Shown: positions 17,921 to 27,500 of the stretch, in pieces
Layout: each line of letters begins with the position of its first letter
Numbering within the stretch: the first letter of the stretch is position 1
DNA from: Methanotrichaceae archaeon
Lineage (GTDB): Archaea; Halobacteriota; Methanosarcinia; Methanotrichales; Methanotrichaceae
Assembly: GCA_013178225.1 (NCBI GenBank)
Contig: JABLXE010000013.1
Location: forward strand, 62,001-126,000
Length of the DNA stretch: 64,000 nucleotides
Direction: 5' to 3'
Program-made: the position numbers and the translations under genes
The notes under the pieces: model-generated
What the model saw: the letters and a program-made list of their open reading frames with translations, nothing else
The model's database searches: none
What the model was told of the DNA's origin: nothing

Positions 17921-17961
17921 AATAGTATGACCAACTACCCTTCTGAACAAGAAAAATAGGA

Positions 17962-18642
17962 CTAAAATCCCAGCAACCCGGTCAGGCCTTTATACAGGAA
18001 GATCAGGCCGAACACCAGCGAGACTACGATTACGATCGGGCGGTTGTACTGGTTCAGCCGGGAGGATATCGAAGCAAGCAGGCTCTTGGATCGTTTTGGC
18101 AAAGCCAGGCTGATCAAAATCGGCAACAGCAAGAGGATTTCGGCCAGCAGCACGAAGCCCAGGAAAGCGATGGCGCTGGCTGTCTGGCCTAATTCCGCTT
18201 CGGCAATCTGCCCGATTGCGCCCAGCGTGAACACCCAGCATTTCCCGCAGATCAGCAGCAGCCCAAAACCGAAGCCAAGGGCTTTCAAAGGGGTAAGGTT
18301 GTCGATCATGGCCATCCATTTCGGCGGCGGAGCATCAGGGTCATCCTCTGTTCGCCATTGCCTGTAGGCTGTCACCAGCAGCAAGATACCCAGAACGGTG
18401 ACCAGGGTCAGCACCACAAGGCTTTTTCCCTGCTCATCATCTGCCAGTTCGCTGTTATACAGGACCAGGCCGAAGACCAGTCCTTGGAGCAGGCGCATAA
18501 GGGTCATCCCGCCCACATAAGCACTGGCTTTCAAAACTCCCTGGTTTGGATTATTCAGGATCAGGATGACGATGATGATCTGGATCGGCAGCAGGGCGCT
18601 GCCGAGGATGAAGGGCAGCAGGGAGACAAACAATTCACTCAT
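17962..18642 (-). CDS. GAP (Sap/LysE-like) family membrane protein
   Basis: The 226-residue protein has six hydrophobic segments. Features of the GAP/Sap family, relatives of LysE-type exporters linked in mycobacteria to surface glycolipid export, include LLPFILGSALLPIQIIIVIL at the start, the polar loop AYRQWRTEDDPDAPPPKWM, and a C-terminal block ending GLIFLYKGLTGLLGF. The transported compound here is unknown. A truncated copy of its 3' end sits at 8360-8480 and a shorter one near 19880, so this gene has been a source of duplications. Confidence 0.75.
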   Translation of the reverse strand: MSELFVSLLPFILGSALLPIQIIIVILILNNPNQGVLKASAYVGGMTLMRLLQGLVFGLVLYNSELADDEQGKSLVVLTLVTVLGILLLVTAYRQWRTEDDPDAPPPKWMAMIDNLTPLKALGFGFGLLLICGKCWVFTLGAIGQIAEAELGQTASAIAFLGFVLLAEILLLLPILISLALPKRSKSLLASISSRLNQYNRPIVIVVSLVFGLIFLYKGLTGLLGF

Positions 18643-18750
18643 TTATGCTCTCCTTTAAACTCAGGGTCATTTCGTTTTTCCTCCCAGGATCGACGCTGTG
18701 AAGCAAATGAATTGACTGCTTTTGATCAAATAGAGGACTATGCAATTTTG

Positions 18751-19782
18751 CTAGAACCAAAGCACAATCTCGAGAACGATCAGCACAACTATCAGGAACT
18801 CAAGAATAAGACCGAACCGCGCCTCCGTTACCTGCTCTGCCATCTCGTACAAATCCGCTAGAAGCTGGAGTTTGGCCTCAACCTGTGCCCTCCAGGTGTG
18901 CAGATGAAACTTCTTGCTTGCCAGGTCGTAAAGCTTGCCCGAGTACCAGTCGCCATAAAGCCGTAGAGCCGATTCGAGATCCTCCAGCTCCAGAACGCTC
19001 TGGCTCCGCATCCTGATCAGATTCTTCATAAAGGGAGAGAGACGAAGGAAGCTTCCCATATCTATTGGCTGCCCTTGCCTCTTTAAAAGGTCAATTCGTT
19101 CCGCAAGCCTCCTGTCCATTATCCGGTAGTTCAGAAGCTGAATGATGGCTAGCTCTAGGACAGCGATTGTCTCTTTGAACTCACCCGTTGAGTCGATCAG
19201 AAACGCGCCATCCCAGTCGACGATGGCCACATCCTCCCGGCCGTAGCGGATGTTGGCGTCCAGAGTTTCTTCAATCTCCTTAGAAGCAAGCTTCATTGGC
19301 TCATCCTTTAGCAATGCTGCAATCAGCTCGCCATGATGGTCAAGGAAAGAATCGATCGTTCCCTCGTAATCTTTCAGGCAGAAGAAGATGTACTCCTCAA
19401 ATAAAGAACCGGGCCGAAACTCCTCGGTCAACTTTCTACACTCTTCTAAGATGATCTTCTTGAGATAGGAGATGTCCGCAAATTCCCGCAGATCCAGAGG
19501 AGTCTTCGCCTCGACGATCAGGTTGCTGTCCTCGAAGATCTTTAGGTCAAAAGAGACCCTCCGGCCTGTGATCTCACGCACGATATCCTCCTTTACCACT
19601 TTGAAGCGGAGAATGCTCTCCTCGTACATAGGAGCGGAGCGAAACGGCCTGATAATCTCGTCCTTGGCCTCTTTCCCTTCTCCTGTAATGGAGTAGATGA
19701 GAGCGTAGATAATGGTACCATTCGCTGATGAAGGAAGCCCTGAGGGGGAAGGCTCGACCGAGTAAGACATTAATATATTCAT
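18751..19782 (-). CDS. RMD1/DUF155-like protein with C-terminal membrane anchor
   Basis: The 343-residue protein has a soluble N-terminal part with AIVDWDGAFLIDSTGEFKET. It continues with a helical region (AIIQLLNYRIMDRRLAERID), a WRAQVEAKLQLLADLYEMAE coiled helix, and a single C-terminal hydrophobic helix (LILEFLIVVLIVLEIVLWF). This order is typical of the RMD1/YagE (DUF155) family, whose eukaryotic members are inner-membrane proteins. The molecular function is unknown. The start may be ATG 19782 or ATG 19770. It stands alone. Confidence 0.65.
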   Translation of the reverse strand: MNILMSYSVEPSPSGLPSSANGTIIYALIYSITGEGKEAKDEIIRPFRSAPMYEESILRFKVVKEDIVREITGRRVSFDLKIFEDSNLIVEAKTPLDLREFADISYLKKIILEECRKLTEEFRPGSLFEEYIFFCLKDYEGTIDSFLDHHGELIAALLKDEPMKLASKEIEETLDANIRYGREDVAIVDWDGAFLIDSTGEFKETIAVLELAIIQLLNYRIMDRRLAERIDLLKRQGQPIDMGSFLRLSPFMKNLIRMRSQSVLELEDLESALRLYGDWYSGKLYDLASKKFHLHTWRAQVEAKLQLLADLYEMAEQVTEARFGLILEFLIVVLIVLEIVLWF

Positions 19783-19879
19783 CCTTTGGGGGATAATTAA
19801 GTTTTCTATTCTGTCTCCAACGGCCCCTCAGGGAATAGCTCGCCACGACAGTTGAATCAACCAGCCGAAGGTGGCCTGA

Positions 19880-19915
19880 ACTAAAATCCCGCAATCCGGT
19901 CCGGCCCAGATACCA
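19880..19915 (-). repeat. Short copy of the GAP gene 3' end
   Basis: ACTAAAATCCCGCAATCCGG, continuing TCCGGCC, resembles the sequence at 17956-17990, which covers the GAP gene stop and last codons. Only about 30 bases align, so this is a weak call. It may mark a third duplication of the same sequence. Confidence 0.3.
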
Positions 19916-19990
19916 AGCTGCAAAAGATTCCTGATGTCCTGCAAATCAAGGAAAAGACTTTAGTTGATACATAATAAGAGGTATAAACCA

Positions 19991-21292
19991 ATGGACGCAA
20001 GAGCGACATCAGCGGATTTTCATCCGGCATTTCACATCATGGTCAAACCTTCGGGATCAGCCTGCAACCTCAACTGCGATTACTGCTTTTTTCTCAAGAA
20101 GGAACGCCTTTATCCAGGCAGCAACTTCCGCATGTCGGACGAGGTTTTGGAGGCGTACATCAAGCAGCTCCTTGAAGCCCACCGTGTTCCTAAGGTGACG
20201 GTGGCCTGGCAGGGCGGAGAGCCGACTCTGATGGGACTTGATTTCTTCCGTCGATCCATTGAGCTTCTGGAAAAGCACCGCAGGCCCGGCATGGTGATCG
20301 AGAATACCTTCCAGACCAACGGCATTTTGCTTGATGACGAATGGTGCCGCTTTTTTTGCGAGAACAGCTTCCTGGTAGGGCTCAGCATCGATGGGCCAAA
20401 AGATCTGCATGACTTCTATCGCAAAGACAAAGGGGGCAATGGAACCTTCGAACGGGTGGTTGAGGCCGCAAGGCTGCTCCAAGAACATGGAGTGGAGTTC
20501 AATGTCCTTTGTGCAGTTAATTCAAAAAATGCCGATCATCCTCTCGAAGTCTATCGGTTCTTCAGAGACGAACTCGAGGTCCGCTACATCCAGTTCATCC
20601 CCATTGTCGAGCGGGAGAATGAGGGCGGCTTTCAGGAGGGCGACGAGGTCACAGGCCGCTCAGTTGGTCCTGCTCAGTGGGGTGGCTTCTTAATTGAGAT
20701 CTTTGACGAATGGGTGAGACGGGATGTGGGAAAGACGTTCGTCCTCAATTTCGACGGTGCGCTTGCAGGGTGGCTGGGGATGGCAGGAACACTTTGCATC
20801 TTCGGGCCCACCTGCGGGCTCGGAATGGCCCTAGAGCACAACGGCGACCTCTATTCCTGCGACCATTTTGTCGATCCTGACCACTTTTTAGGAAACATTC
20901 TGAGAACTCCTCTGATTGAGATGGCAAATGGGGAAAAGCAGCGAAAATTTGGAAGAGACAAGCGGGACATGCTCCCGAATTTTTGCTTGAAATGCGAGTT
21001 CCTGTTTGCCTGCAACGGCGAGTGCCCGAAGAATCGCTTTATAGAAACGCCTGATGGAGAGCCCGGCGGAAACTACCTCTGTGAGGGCTACAGGGAGTTT
21101 TTCAAACATGCCGATCCATATATGAAGATAATGGCCGATCTTCTGCTCCAAGGTAAGACTGCAGACGGCATTATTAAGATGTTGAGCGATTCTGAGAGCA
21201 AATCTGCGACTAGGTCTCCTAAAATCGGCAGAAACGATCCTTGTCCGTGCGGGAGCGGGATGAAGTTCAAAAAATGTCATGGGCGAAGATGA
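19991..21292 (+). CDS. Anaerobic sulfatase-maturating enzyme (radical SAM/SPASM)
   Basis: The 433-residue protein has the radical SAM motif CNLNCDYC (Cys 25, 29, 32) and the AnSME hallmarks WQGGEPTL, TNGILLDDEWC and SIDGPKDLHD. A SPASM-type region with CGLGMALEHNGDLYSCDHFV and FCLKCEFLFACNGECPKNRF would hold two extra [4Fe-4S] clusters. It ends in an SEC-C zinc motif (GRNDPCPCGSGMKFKKCHG). It would oxidise a Cys or Ser of a sulfatase to formylglycine. AGAGGTATAAACC precedes ATG 19991. The only sulfatase sequences in this window are the broken ends at 1 and 1911. Confidence 0.9.
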   Translation: MDARATSADFHPAFHIMVKPSGSACNLNCDYCFFLKKERLYPGSNFRMSDEVLEAYIKQLLEAHRVPKVTVAWQGGEPTLMGLDFFRRSIELLEKHRRPGMVIENTFQTNGILLDDEWCRFFCENSFLVGLSIDGPKDLHDFYRKDKGGNGTFERVVEAARLLQEHGVEFNVLCAVNSKNADHPLEVYRFFRDELEVRYIQFIPIVERENEGGFQEGDEVTGRSVGPAQWGGFLIEIFDEWVRRDVGKTFVLNFDGALAGWLGMAGTLCIFGPTCGLGMALEHNGDLYSCDHFVDPDHFLGNILRTPLIEMANGEKQRKFGRDKRDMLPNFCLKCEFLFACNGECPKNRFIETPDGEPGGNYLCEGYREFFKHADPYMKIMADLLLQGKTADGIIKMLSDSESKSATRSPKIGRNDPCPCGSGMKFKKCHGRR

Positions 21293-21320
21293 ATAGGGAT
21301 GGGGCTTAAAATCAAACTGC

Positions 21321-21366
21321 GTGCGGCCACCCCGCCCTAAAGGACGGGGTATGCTTCGGGCCGCAC
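21321..21366. repeat. Nested hairpin at the left end of the IS element
   Basis: GTGCGGCC at 21321-21328 pairs perfectly with GGCCGCAC at 21359-21366. Inside lies an imperfect 8-bp stem, CCCCGCCC with GGACGGGG. Such subterminal hairpins are the recognition structures of HUH transposases. Confidence 0.65.
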
Positions 21367-21392
21367 GCCCCGTTTGCCCGGTTTTCCGGAAT

Positions 21393-21857
21393 CTAGAAAT
21401 CATCAAGCCTTAGTTGACCGGATGCCCTCGATCTGCACGACTGAAACCTCGACTTAGGTTTTCCCTGAGATTCCTTGATATAGTGCTTGATTGTGTCAGC
21501 TGTCACATTTCCAACGGATCGAAAAAATTTTCCACTTGACCACAGATTTCCACCCCAATAGCGTTTTTTCAATTCAGGATGAAGCATGAACAACTTATGC
21601 GAACTGCCTCCTTTTAAGTATTGAATGACCTTTGATAGAGAAATGCTTGGGTGGAATTCCAGGAACAAGTGAACATGGTCATCGACAATCTCTAAAGCAT
21701 GAATTTTATAGCCTTGCTCCATGCAAATATTGTTGAGGATCAACTCGCAATCCTTTTTTACTTGGTTATTGTAGAATATCTTGTATCGATACTTTGGCAC
21801 CAATACGATATGGTAGGTAATTTGGCCATAGCCATGGCTGAAGCTGCGCAATTCCAA
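21393..21857 (-). CDS. tnpA: IS200/IS605 transposase TnpA (HUH single-strand)
   Basis: The 154-residue protein has the Y1 transposase signature: the metal-binding pair HVH at residues 61-63 in DDHVHLFLEF, and the catalytic tyrosine at about 126 in KHYIKES. It begins GYGQITYHIVLVPKYRYKI, as usual for IS200 TnpA. It cuts and rejoins single-stranded DNA at the element ends. Length and motifs are intact, so it may be active. The start is a TTG at 21857 with no clear ribosome-binding site. Confidence 0.9.
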   Translation of the reverse strand: MELRSFSHGYGQITYHIVLVPKYRYKIFYNNQVKKDCELILNNICMEQGYKIHALEIVDDHVHLFLEFHPSISLSKVIQYLKGGSSHKLFMLHPELKKRYWGGNLWSSGKFFRSVGNVTADTIKHYIKESQGKPKSRFQSCRSRASGQLRLDDF

Positions 21858-21988
21858 TGCGTATCACATCCTAGCCATAGGTGGCTGGCACCACCTGTGG
21901 CTAAGGTGCCAAGTAAACCTCATCTTAAAAGAAGCAATGTTTTTATCGATTTAAGAATGAGCAAAAAACGGGCGAGGGTTCACTTCAT

Positions 21989-22008
21989 CCCCGACCTGAA
22001 GGTCGGGG
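21989..22008. repeat. Right-end palindrome of the IS element
   Basis: CCCCGACCTGAAGGTCGGGG forms a 9-bp perfect stem with a 2-base loop (or 8-bp with 4). The same palindrome with its right flank recurs at 9842-9892. Confidence 0.75.
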
Positions 22009-22173
22009 TATTCGTGACCCTCCGCACTCCCAATGTAATAAAATAGGGCTTATAATCAGCAGGGCTTATCTATAACCTAATCAGCACAGTGGAAATTTGA
22101 CTGACACAACTGGATGCGAACAAGTCCAAAGAAGTCCAGCTTCAGGACCAATTGCCTTAGTGGAGTTCTCAAG

Positions 22174-22422
22174 TCACTCTGTTGAACGGTCAGATGAGTT
22201 TCCAGCGTAGATGCTTTTGCACAACTCCACCAGCACCGAGAAAACAGCTGCCTCCAGCGGATCGTCCAGGGCATAGAAGGCCTCGCTGGAGTGCTTTTTG
22301 ACCATCTCCGCCAGCATCTGCCCGAAGATCTGGTCCTCCTTCTTCAGGGCCCGGCTGGCCTTCAGCCATCTGGCAGAGACGTCCTTTGCACCCATCCTCA
22401 CGCTCTCGAAGCTCCGGCCCAT
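22174..22422 (-). CDS. Conserved-looking hypothetical protein, third gene of a three-gene operon
   Basis: The 82-residue protein starts at ATG 22422, two bases after the upstream stop. It is helical and contains MGAKDVSARWLKASRALKKE and ALDDPLEAAVFSVLVELCK. No known domain is recognised. The codon use is regular and GC-rich, and the close spacing with the two upstream genes supports a real operon of unknown function. It ends just before the intergenic region next to the IS element. Confidence 0.55.
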   Translation of the reverse strand: MGRSFESVRMGAKDVSARWLKASRALKKEDQIFGQMLAEMVKKHSSEAFYALDDPLEAAVFSVLVELCKSIYAGNSSDRSTE

Positions 22423-22424
22423 GG

Positions 22425-22601
22425 CTATTCCCCCAGGCAGAAGGCGGGAGGCCACAGATCACCCTGGAGATCGCCCTGGGGCAGAGCTCTTTCCTTCTCC
22501 ATTCTGCGGCGGATCATCTCCTCCACCTCGCACGCTCGGACCCGGAAGATCTCGGCCAGGATCTCCTTGGCGGCCTGTAGCTCGGCAAGTCCGGGATCCA
22601 C
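22425..22601 (-). CDS. Small helical hypothetical protein, second gene of the operon
   Basis: In the frame ending at TAG 22425 the sequence VDPGLAELQAAKEILAEIF, followed by RVRACEVEEMIRRRMEKE, is a plausible amphipathic helix. The start is uncertain: GTG 22601 gives 58 residues. ATG codons near 22656, which overlap the upstream stop, are in another frame. It fills the gap between the two neighbouring genes almost completely, which supports it. Confidence 0.45.
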   Translation of the reverse strand: MDPGLAELQAAKEILAEIFRVRACEVEEMIRRRMEKERALPQGDLQGDLWPPAFCLGE

Positions 22602-22644
22602 CCTATGGGCTTTAATCTGCCGGCCATCTGGCCTGAGCCGCCCA

Positions 22645-23157
22645 TCATGAGAAGGCCTCCAGCGTCCTCTGGCTGCTCTGCAGCCTGGGATGGGTCCGGG
22701 ACATGATGCGGGGCTTTTCTCTCGGCTCTTCGTCGAAGTACCAGGCCCGGTCGGCATTCTGCACCATCTGCTCGAAATAGGGGTCCATGCCGGTGGCATA
22801 CAGCAGCACTGCCGCTTCCTGTGCCGTCTGCCTCATGGCCTGGGAGACGTACTCCGTCATCTCTACCGCGTCTTCGTAGAGCATGGGGTCGTGCTCGATC
22901 AGGATCAGCGAATGCCGGGCCTGCTCCAGGATGGCCATGAGCTGGAAGACTGTGAAGCCTCTGCGGATCTCCAGCTCGGTGAACCTGCGGCTTAAATGAG
23001 TGAGGACCCGGGAGTAGTTGCCGGTGACGTACAGCACTTTGAACCTCTGCAGGTCCAGGTTGCGGTTCAAGGCCTGGATGAACAGCTCGCTCGGAGCCAC
23101 GAGGGCGTTAAATGACCTGGGTCGGAGAGTGATGCTGGGATAAAGCTCGAAGTCCAT
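22645..23157 (-). CDS. Unknown protein with a RecA/KaiC-like pattern lacking Walker A
   Basis: From ATG 23157 (MDFELYPSITLRPRSFNALV) the 170-residue protein shows a RecA-like order of strands: APSELFIQAL where a P-loop would be, FKVLYVTGNYSRVLTHLSRR, IRRGFTVFQLMAILEQ, then LILIEHDPMLYEDA like a Walker B strand. No GK[ST] is present. I therefore suggest a degenerate, non-ATP-binding relative of RecA/KaiC, with low certainty. ATG 23178 is an alternative start. It heads a leftward operon with the two small genes at 22425 and 22174. Confidence 0.55.
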   Translation of the reverse strand: MDFELYPSITLRPRSFNALVAPSELFIQALNRNLDLQRFKVLYVTGNYSRVLTHLSRRFTELEIRRGFTVFQLMAILEQARHSLILIEHDPMLYEDAVEMTEYVSQAMRQTAQEAAVLLYATGMDPYFEQMVQNADRAWYFDEEPREKPRIMSRTHPRLQSSQRTLEAFS

Positions 23158-23499
23158 GACGGAGTACAGGCTGCCCATAGGATATGAGGGCCCGCAGGGG
23201 GCAGGGCGAAAGTGAACTGAGGGCCAAAAACAACCATTCGGCTTGCTCGATCTGGCAGCGCCATTTACTTCGTCACGATCGACATCCACTACCGGCCTTT
23301 CCCGGCGCCTGACCGGGATGCCTGCCCGGACCTCCAATTGACAGCTGCAGGTCTGGTTGGCAATGGTCCTGTCGGTGCTGTTCCTACAGGGCTCATATGC
23401 CCCCTTGCCCCCAGATGTGCGATGCCAAATGCTCTAAGGGACTTGGAAAAGGACCACTTCATGGCCCAGGCAGGCTAGTATCTACTGGAATCAGACTGC
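23158..23499. other. Intergenic region, no gene supported
   Basis: This GC-rich stretch lies between the start of the unknown operon and the stop of the secreted protein gene. An open frame continues upstream of 23157 to 23337, but its composition (MEVRAGIPVRRRERPVVDVD) looks non-coding. No promoter or repeat stands out. Confidence 0.4.
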
Positions 23500-24135
23500 C
23501 TATCCAGCTCTTCTAATCTGATTGCCGTTTAAATCGGTCCTAACCTCGTACTCCTTCTCCATGACGCTGAAGATTATCTTGTATCCTGGAACGAACGCCA
23601 TTGTACACGCCTCGTCGGGCCCACCGAGCCCGAGGCATCCGTCTGGCCAATATTCCTCTGTAACTTCAACGACCGTTACTAGACCAATGTCCACCCCCAA
23701 GTCATTGGCCAGCCATTCTTGTGCCTTCTGGACCACCGGATCGGCCTCGGACATAGGGTCCTCTTGAACTACGTCTTCGGAGTCTGCTGCTTCAGGCTCA
23801 TCCATTGAGATCCGATCTAAGAGCGTCATCCAGTTGTACGAATCTCCCATCTTTAGATGTACCGATATCGCTGGTGACTTAGGCAGTTCTGGCAGTGCAA
23901 TAGCCGTATCTGTAATCTCTGGCATTTGAGCAGCAAGGGGTACGGTTGGATCTGCCGGCAGATCGATCGTATAGCTAAAAGTCTCTAAATCATAACAGGT
24001 TTGCAATAGGTTTATGCTATCTACATATTTCACTATTGTTGAATCAGGTTCCCACTTAGGCTTCTCTATAATGATGGCAGAAGCGGCTGAAACGAGCATT
24101 ATCAGCCCTATAACAAGCGTTAATCGAGTTTTCAT
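23500..24135 (-). CDS. Secreted protein with a conserved C-terminal WPDGCLG domain
   Basis: The 211-residue protein has a signal peptide (residues 1-20) and an acidic linker (MDEPEAADSEDVVQEDPMSE). The C-terminal domain of about 80 residues contains VQKAQEWLANDLGVDI, EEYWPDGCLG, VPGYKIIFSV and YEVRTDLNGNQIR. The pattern W-x-D-x-x-LG ... PGY-x-I ... Y-E-x-x-T-D-x-x-G recurs in secreted proteins of bacteria and archaea that I know only as hypothetical. It is probably extracellular. The AT-rich region upstream of 24135 would hold the promoter. Confidence 0.55.
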   Translation of the reverse strand: MKTRLTLVIGLIMLVSAASAIIIEKPKWEPDSTIVKYVDSINLLQTCYDLETFSYTIDLPADPTVPLAAQMPEITDTAIALPELPKSPAISVHLKMGDSYNWMTLLDRISMDEPEAADSEDVVQEDPMSEADPVVQKAQEWLANDLGVDIGLVTVVEVTEEYWPDGCLGLGGPDEACTMAFVPGYKIIFSVMEKEYEVRTDLNGNQIRRAG

Positions 24136-24349
24136 TACTTGCCTCCTTGGATATCCACTAATCGCATAGCTCCTTTTAAATATTGTACACTTCTTACTAA
24201 TAAAATGAAGTTAAAGTTGAATACGAAAATACGATCGATAAACGAGGTAATAATGATATGATTGTAATAAAAGTACTTATCTGTGGAACCAGGCACGATC
24301 CCGGACTAGCTAAACTATACAAGGCTTTTTACGTTCAGTCGGCAATGGA

Positions 24350-24526
24350 ATGGACGTTATGGAAATGAGGGATCTGGGTCTGATCCTCAGAGAGATCGAG
24401 ACGATTTCAGAACCCTGTCTTGAAGAAATACTGGATTATGTGCGCTTTCTCCGGGAAAAATCATCCAGAAGGGGGGATAGAAACGGCAATAATGAGCCAG
24501 TCGGGTCCTTTCAGGAGACTGGTTAA
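24350..24526 (+). CDS. Small helical protein, DUF2281-like
   Basis: The 58-residue frame (MDVMEMRDLGLILREIETIS) continues EPCLEEILDYVRFLREKSS. The pattern L-x-x-x-I-E-x-L-x-E-x-x-x-x-E-(V/I)-L-D-Y/F-x-x-F-L resembles the short DUF2281 and antitoxin-like proteins. No toxin partner is visible next to it. The 3' ends of this gene and the convergent restriction enzyme lie 70 bases apart. Confidence 0.45.
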   Translation: MDVMEMRDLGLILREIETISEPCLEEILDYVRFLREKSSRRGDRNGNNEPVGSFQETG

Positions 24527-24595
24527 GGCCTGAGGAGGACGACGCTAAGTGCTAATTGTATACTGCTTTGGATCAGAGCCTTGCTCTTCGCTCGA

Positions 24596-27500
24596 TCAAA
24601 CGCTAGCCTCCTCCACGATCCGAATCTCCTCCTCGGTCAGCCCGTAAAGCTCGTAGACCAGCGCATCGATCTGCCGGTCGGTGGCCTCGATCCGGCGCTG
24701 GAGCAGGGTGCGCTCGTGTTCACCCCTGACCTCGGCAAGCTGTTTGTGCAGATCGAGCATGGTCTGGACCAGGGAGACCATGCGATCGTGGCGGGCGACG
24801 TCCTCGGGGTTGGAGAAATCGATGGTGCGGATTGGAAATCCCTCAAGATATTGACCAAAAAACCTCAAATAGATTTCAGAAGATCCTTCGAGTCCGGCAC
24901 ATACGTTTCTAAAATAAAAAGATGCAATAGAAGAGTTTAATACGCCCAATAGATAAAAATCATGAACGGGGATAAAGTATGTCGTATTTGCACCATAATA
25001 ACCGGAATCGTCGTAAGTAAATCTCGGTGACTTGGATATGTCCGGGAATATGATTTTTGGCTGATCCAAAAATTTTGAAAATTTGAACTGAGGTTGTTGA
25101 AGTTCGTACCATTGTTGTTTTGTTGCTCGGTTAATCAACTTTTTCCGAAATTGGCTAAGATGTTCTTCGACTCTCGGATATTTTTCAATTGGAACTCCAT
25201 GGTATGTATAGATTAGGTAAAGATTCTTAGATTGAATATGATAACGCCTAACTTCTCTTCCATTGAGGAATGGTTTTATTATCTTTTTTGCTTCTGGATT
25301 TGCGCTAAGGATTTCATTTCTTTTTTTAGCATCAATTATAAAAGCATTAGAAAGTCCTGATTTAATACCCATAAAAATTTTGCCATTGCAATAAACAACC
25401 AAAGGCTCGTTAGCTTCTCGAAGTTTTCTCAATAATTTTTCAGATTCTATGCAATTGAAGCTCCAATAGGATTGGACTAAATAGCTCGATGGAACCTCAG
25501 AAATAGATTGTTTAATTGCATCCTCAATAGATAAGACTCCACTTGAAAGAAGCTGGAATTTACTCAAGGGCAATGGCTGGGAGTATAGAATATTATAATT
25601 ACCGTCCTCTTTTAAAGGTGAACCTAACAGAATAATCGTCCTTACCGTTGCGCCTCTAAATACAGGAAGTCCCGCAAAATCAATTACTTGGTCAATTCTA
25701 GCTCTTTTCAATAACAGATACCGTAAATTCTTTCCGTACTTGGCCCTCAAGAATTTGTTGGAGACTATAAAGCCAAATTTACCATCACGATTGATTAATT
25801 GTTGGCCGCGCTCAATGAAATATGTGTAGAAATCAGAGCGTTCTTCATGCGAGGCGTAATTAGATCTAAGATAGCATTTTATCTCTTTAAACTCTTCCAT
25901 CCTCACATACGGCGGATTCCCGATCACCGCATCGAACCCGCCCCGACTGAAGACCTCAGGAAACTCCTTCTCCCAGTCGAAGGGATTGATCCGGGCCAGC
26001 TCCTCCTTTGACAGGTCCGGCCGGTCGTCCAGGATGTCCCAGCCGATCAGCGAGTTGCCGCACTTGATGTTGCTGCCTAAATCCGGCAGCGCCCGCTCCC
26101 GGGCGTAGCGGAGCAGGCTGCTGATGGTCTCCTCGGTCTCGCCTTCCAGCACCTTCAGGAGCAGGCTGAGCTTGGTCACCTCCACGGCCTGCGGGTCGAT
26201 GTCCACCCCGTAGATGTTGTTCAGCAAAATCCGCTTGCGTTCAGCCGTGGTCAGCCGCCATTCGCCCTCTCCTGCCTGAAAAACGGGGAGTGCTGCTTCT
26301 GCTGCCCGGGCGTGGATTTTTCGGGCCCGCCGGTCCTCACGGCGCTCCGGAGCCTCTGGCAGGAGCTTCAGGACTTCCGGCGAGGTGGCGGCATAGCCCC
26401 TCTCCCTCAGCGGCACCAGGTTCTGCAAGTACCATTCCAGGTGCCAGTCCAGCAGATATTGATAGGCACCTATCAGAAACGAGCCCGAGCCGCAGGCCGG
26501 GTCCAGGATTCGCAGGCCTGCGGCCTCCTGGGGGGTCTTTTCCTCCAGCAGCTTTCCAACCGTATTCTTGACGATGTACTCCACGATGTAGGAGGGGGTG
26601 TAGTACACGCCACCGGCCTTCCTGACCTCCGGCTTGTACTCCACTTTTGCGCTGCGGGAGACGACGGCGCTCTCGCTCTCGCTCTCGCTCTTGCCCTCGT
26701 TCTCCCCTTTTCCCTCCTCCAGTACTATTACCTTGCCCAGGAACTGCTCGTACACCTGCCCCAGGATCTCCGCCGGAATCTCCGAGAAGACATAAGGGCT
26801 GTCCGGGAAGTACAGGTCCTTGATCATGTCCTTTAAAACCGCGTCGTCCACCGCCAGGGCGGGCGTGATTCTGTCCGGCGGCTCGGTCAGGCCTCGCTCC
26901 TCCCGAAAGCGGAAGATGCCGGAGTTGTATCTGTCGTCCGCTTCGACGAATAGCTGCTGCAGCCTCTGGTAAACTCCTTGGCCCTCCAGCAGGGCTCTCA
27001 GGCGGCCGTACTCCTCAATTGACCGGTCCTCGCAGATGCGCAAAAAGAGTATCCGGTCTATAGTCCTCTGCACTGCGAAGTTCAGCTCCGGCTGGGGAAG
27101 AGCGGGGTTTCGCCGCGCCATATTTTGGGCTAAAGCCTCCCTCCAGCCGGAGATCTCGTCCAGCAGGGCCGCGTCCACCCTCTTGGCTCCACGCTTCTCC
27201 GGAACCGCCTCGATGTATTTGTCCAGCGATCCGGCCAGCACAGACTCCCGGGAAAATAGCGAGGCGATCTCGTCCCAGCGTTCCACATACTGGTCGTACT
27301 GCAGGTACAGCAGCCGGGCCCTGGCCGGCTTATCCGATTTGTGGGGCTCGGACCGGCAGTCGTAAACCGAAAACTCCTCGAAGTCGGTCAGAATGGATAT
27401 GGGAAGCCCTGAAGACCAGGCGTACCGCCGCACCTGAAAGGCCGGATAAACCCCGCCCTCGATGTTCACCGCCGGCTTCTTGGCCTCCACGAAGAACTTG

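Larger units (their letters stand above)
21321..22039 (-). mobile_element. IS200/IS605-family insertion sequence
   Basis: The element contains one transposase gene on the minus strand and subterminal palindromes at both ends, without inverted terminal repeats, as expected for IS200/IS605. The left palindrome (21321-21366) is nested. The right one is CCCCGACCTGAAGGTCGGGG at 21989-22008. A second hairpin, TAGCCATAGGTGGC paired with GCCACCTATGG-like sequence, lies near 21872-21903 upstream of the transposase. The exact cut sites cannot be read. No tnpB is present. Confidence 0.75.

Noticed and set aside
22040-22173. Possible tRNA or attachment site beside the IS element
   Set aside because: No cloverleaf pairing or TTCRANNC-like T-loop could be found by eye.
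22602-22799. N-terminal extension of the small gene ending at 22425
   Set aside because: It overlaps the upstream gene in another frame and has a Pro/Ser/Arg-rich composition typical of a shadow frame.
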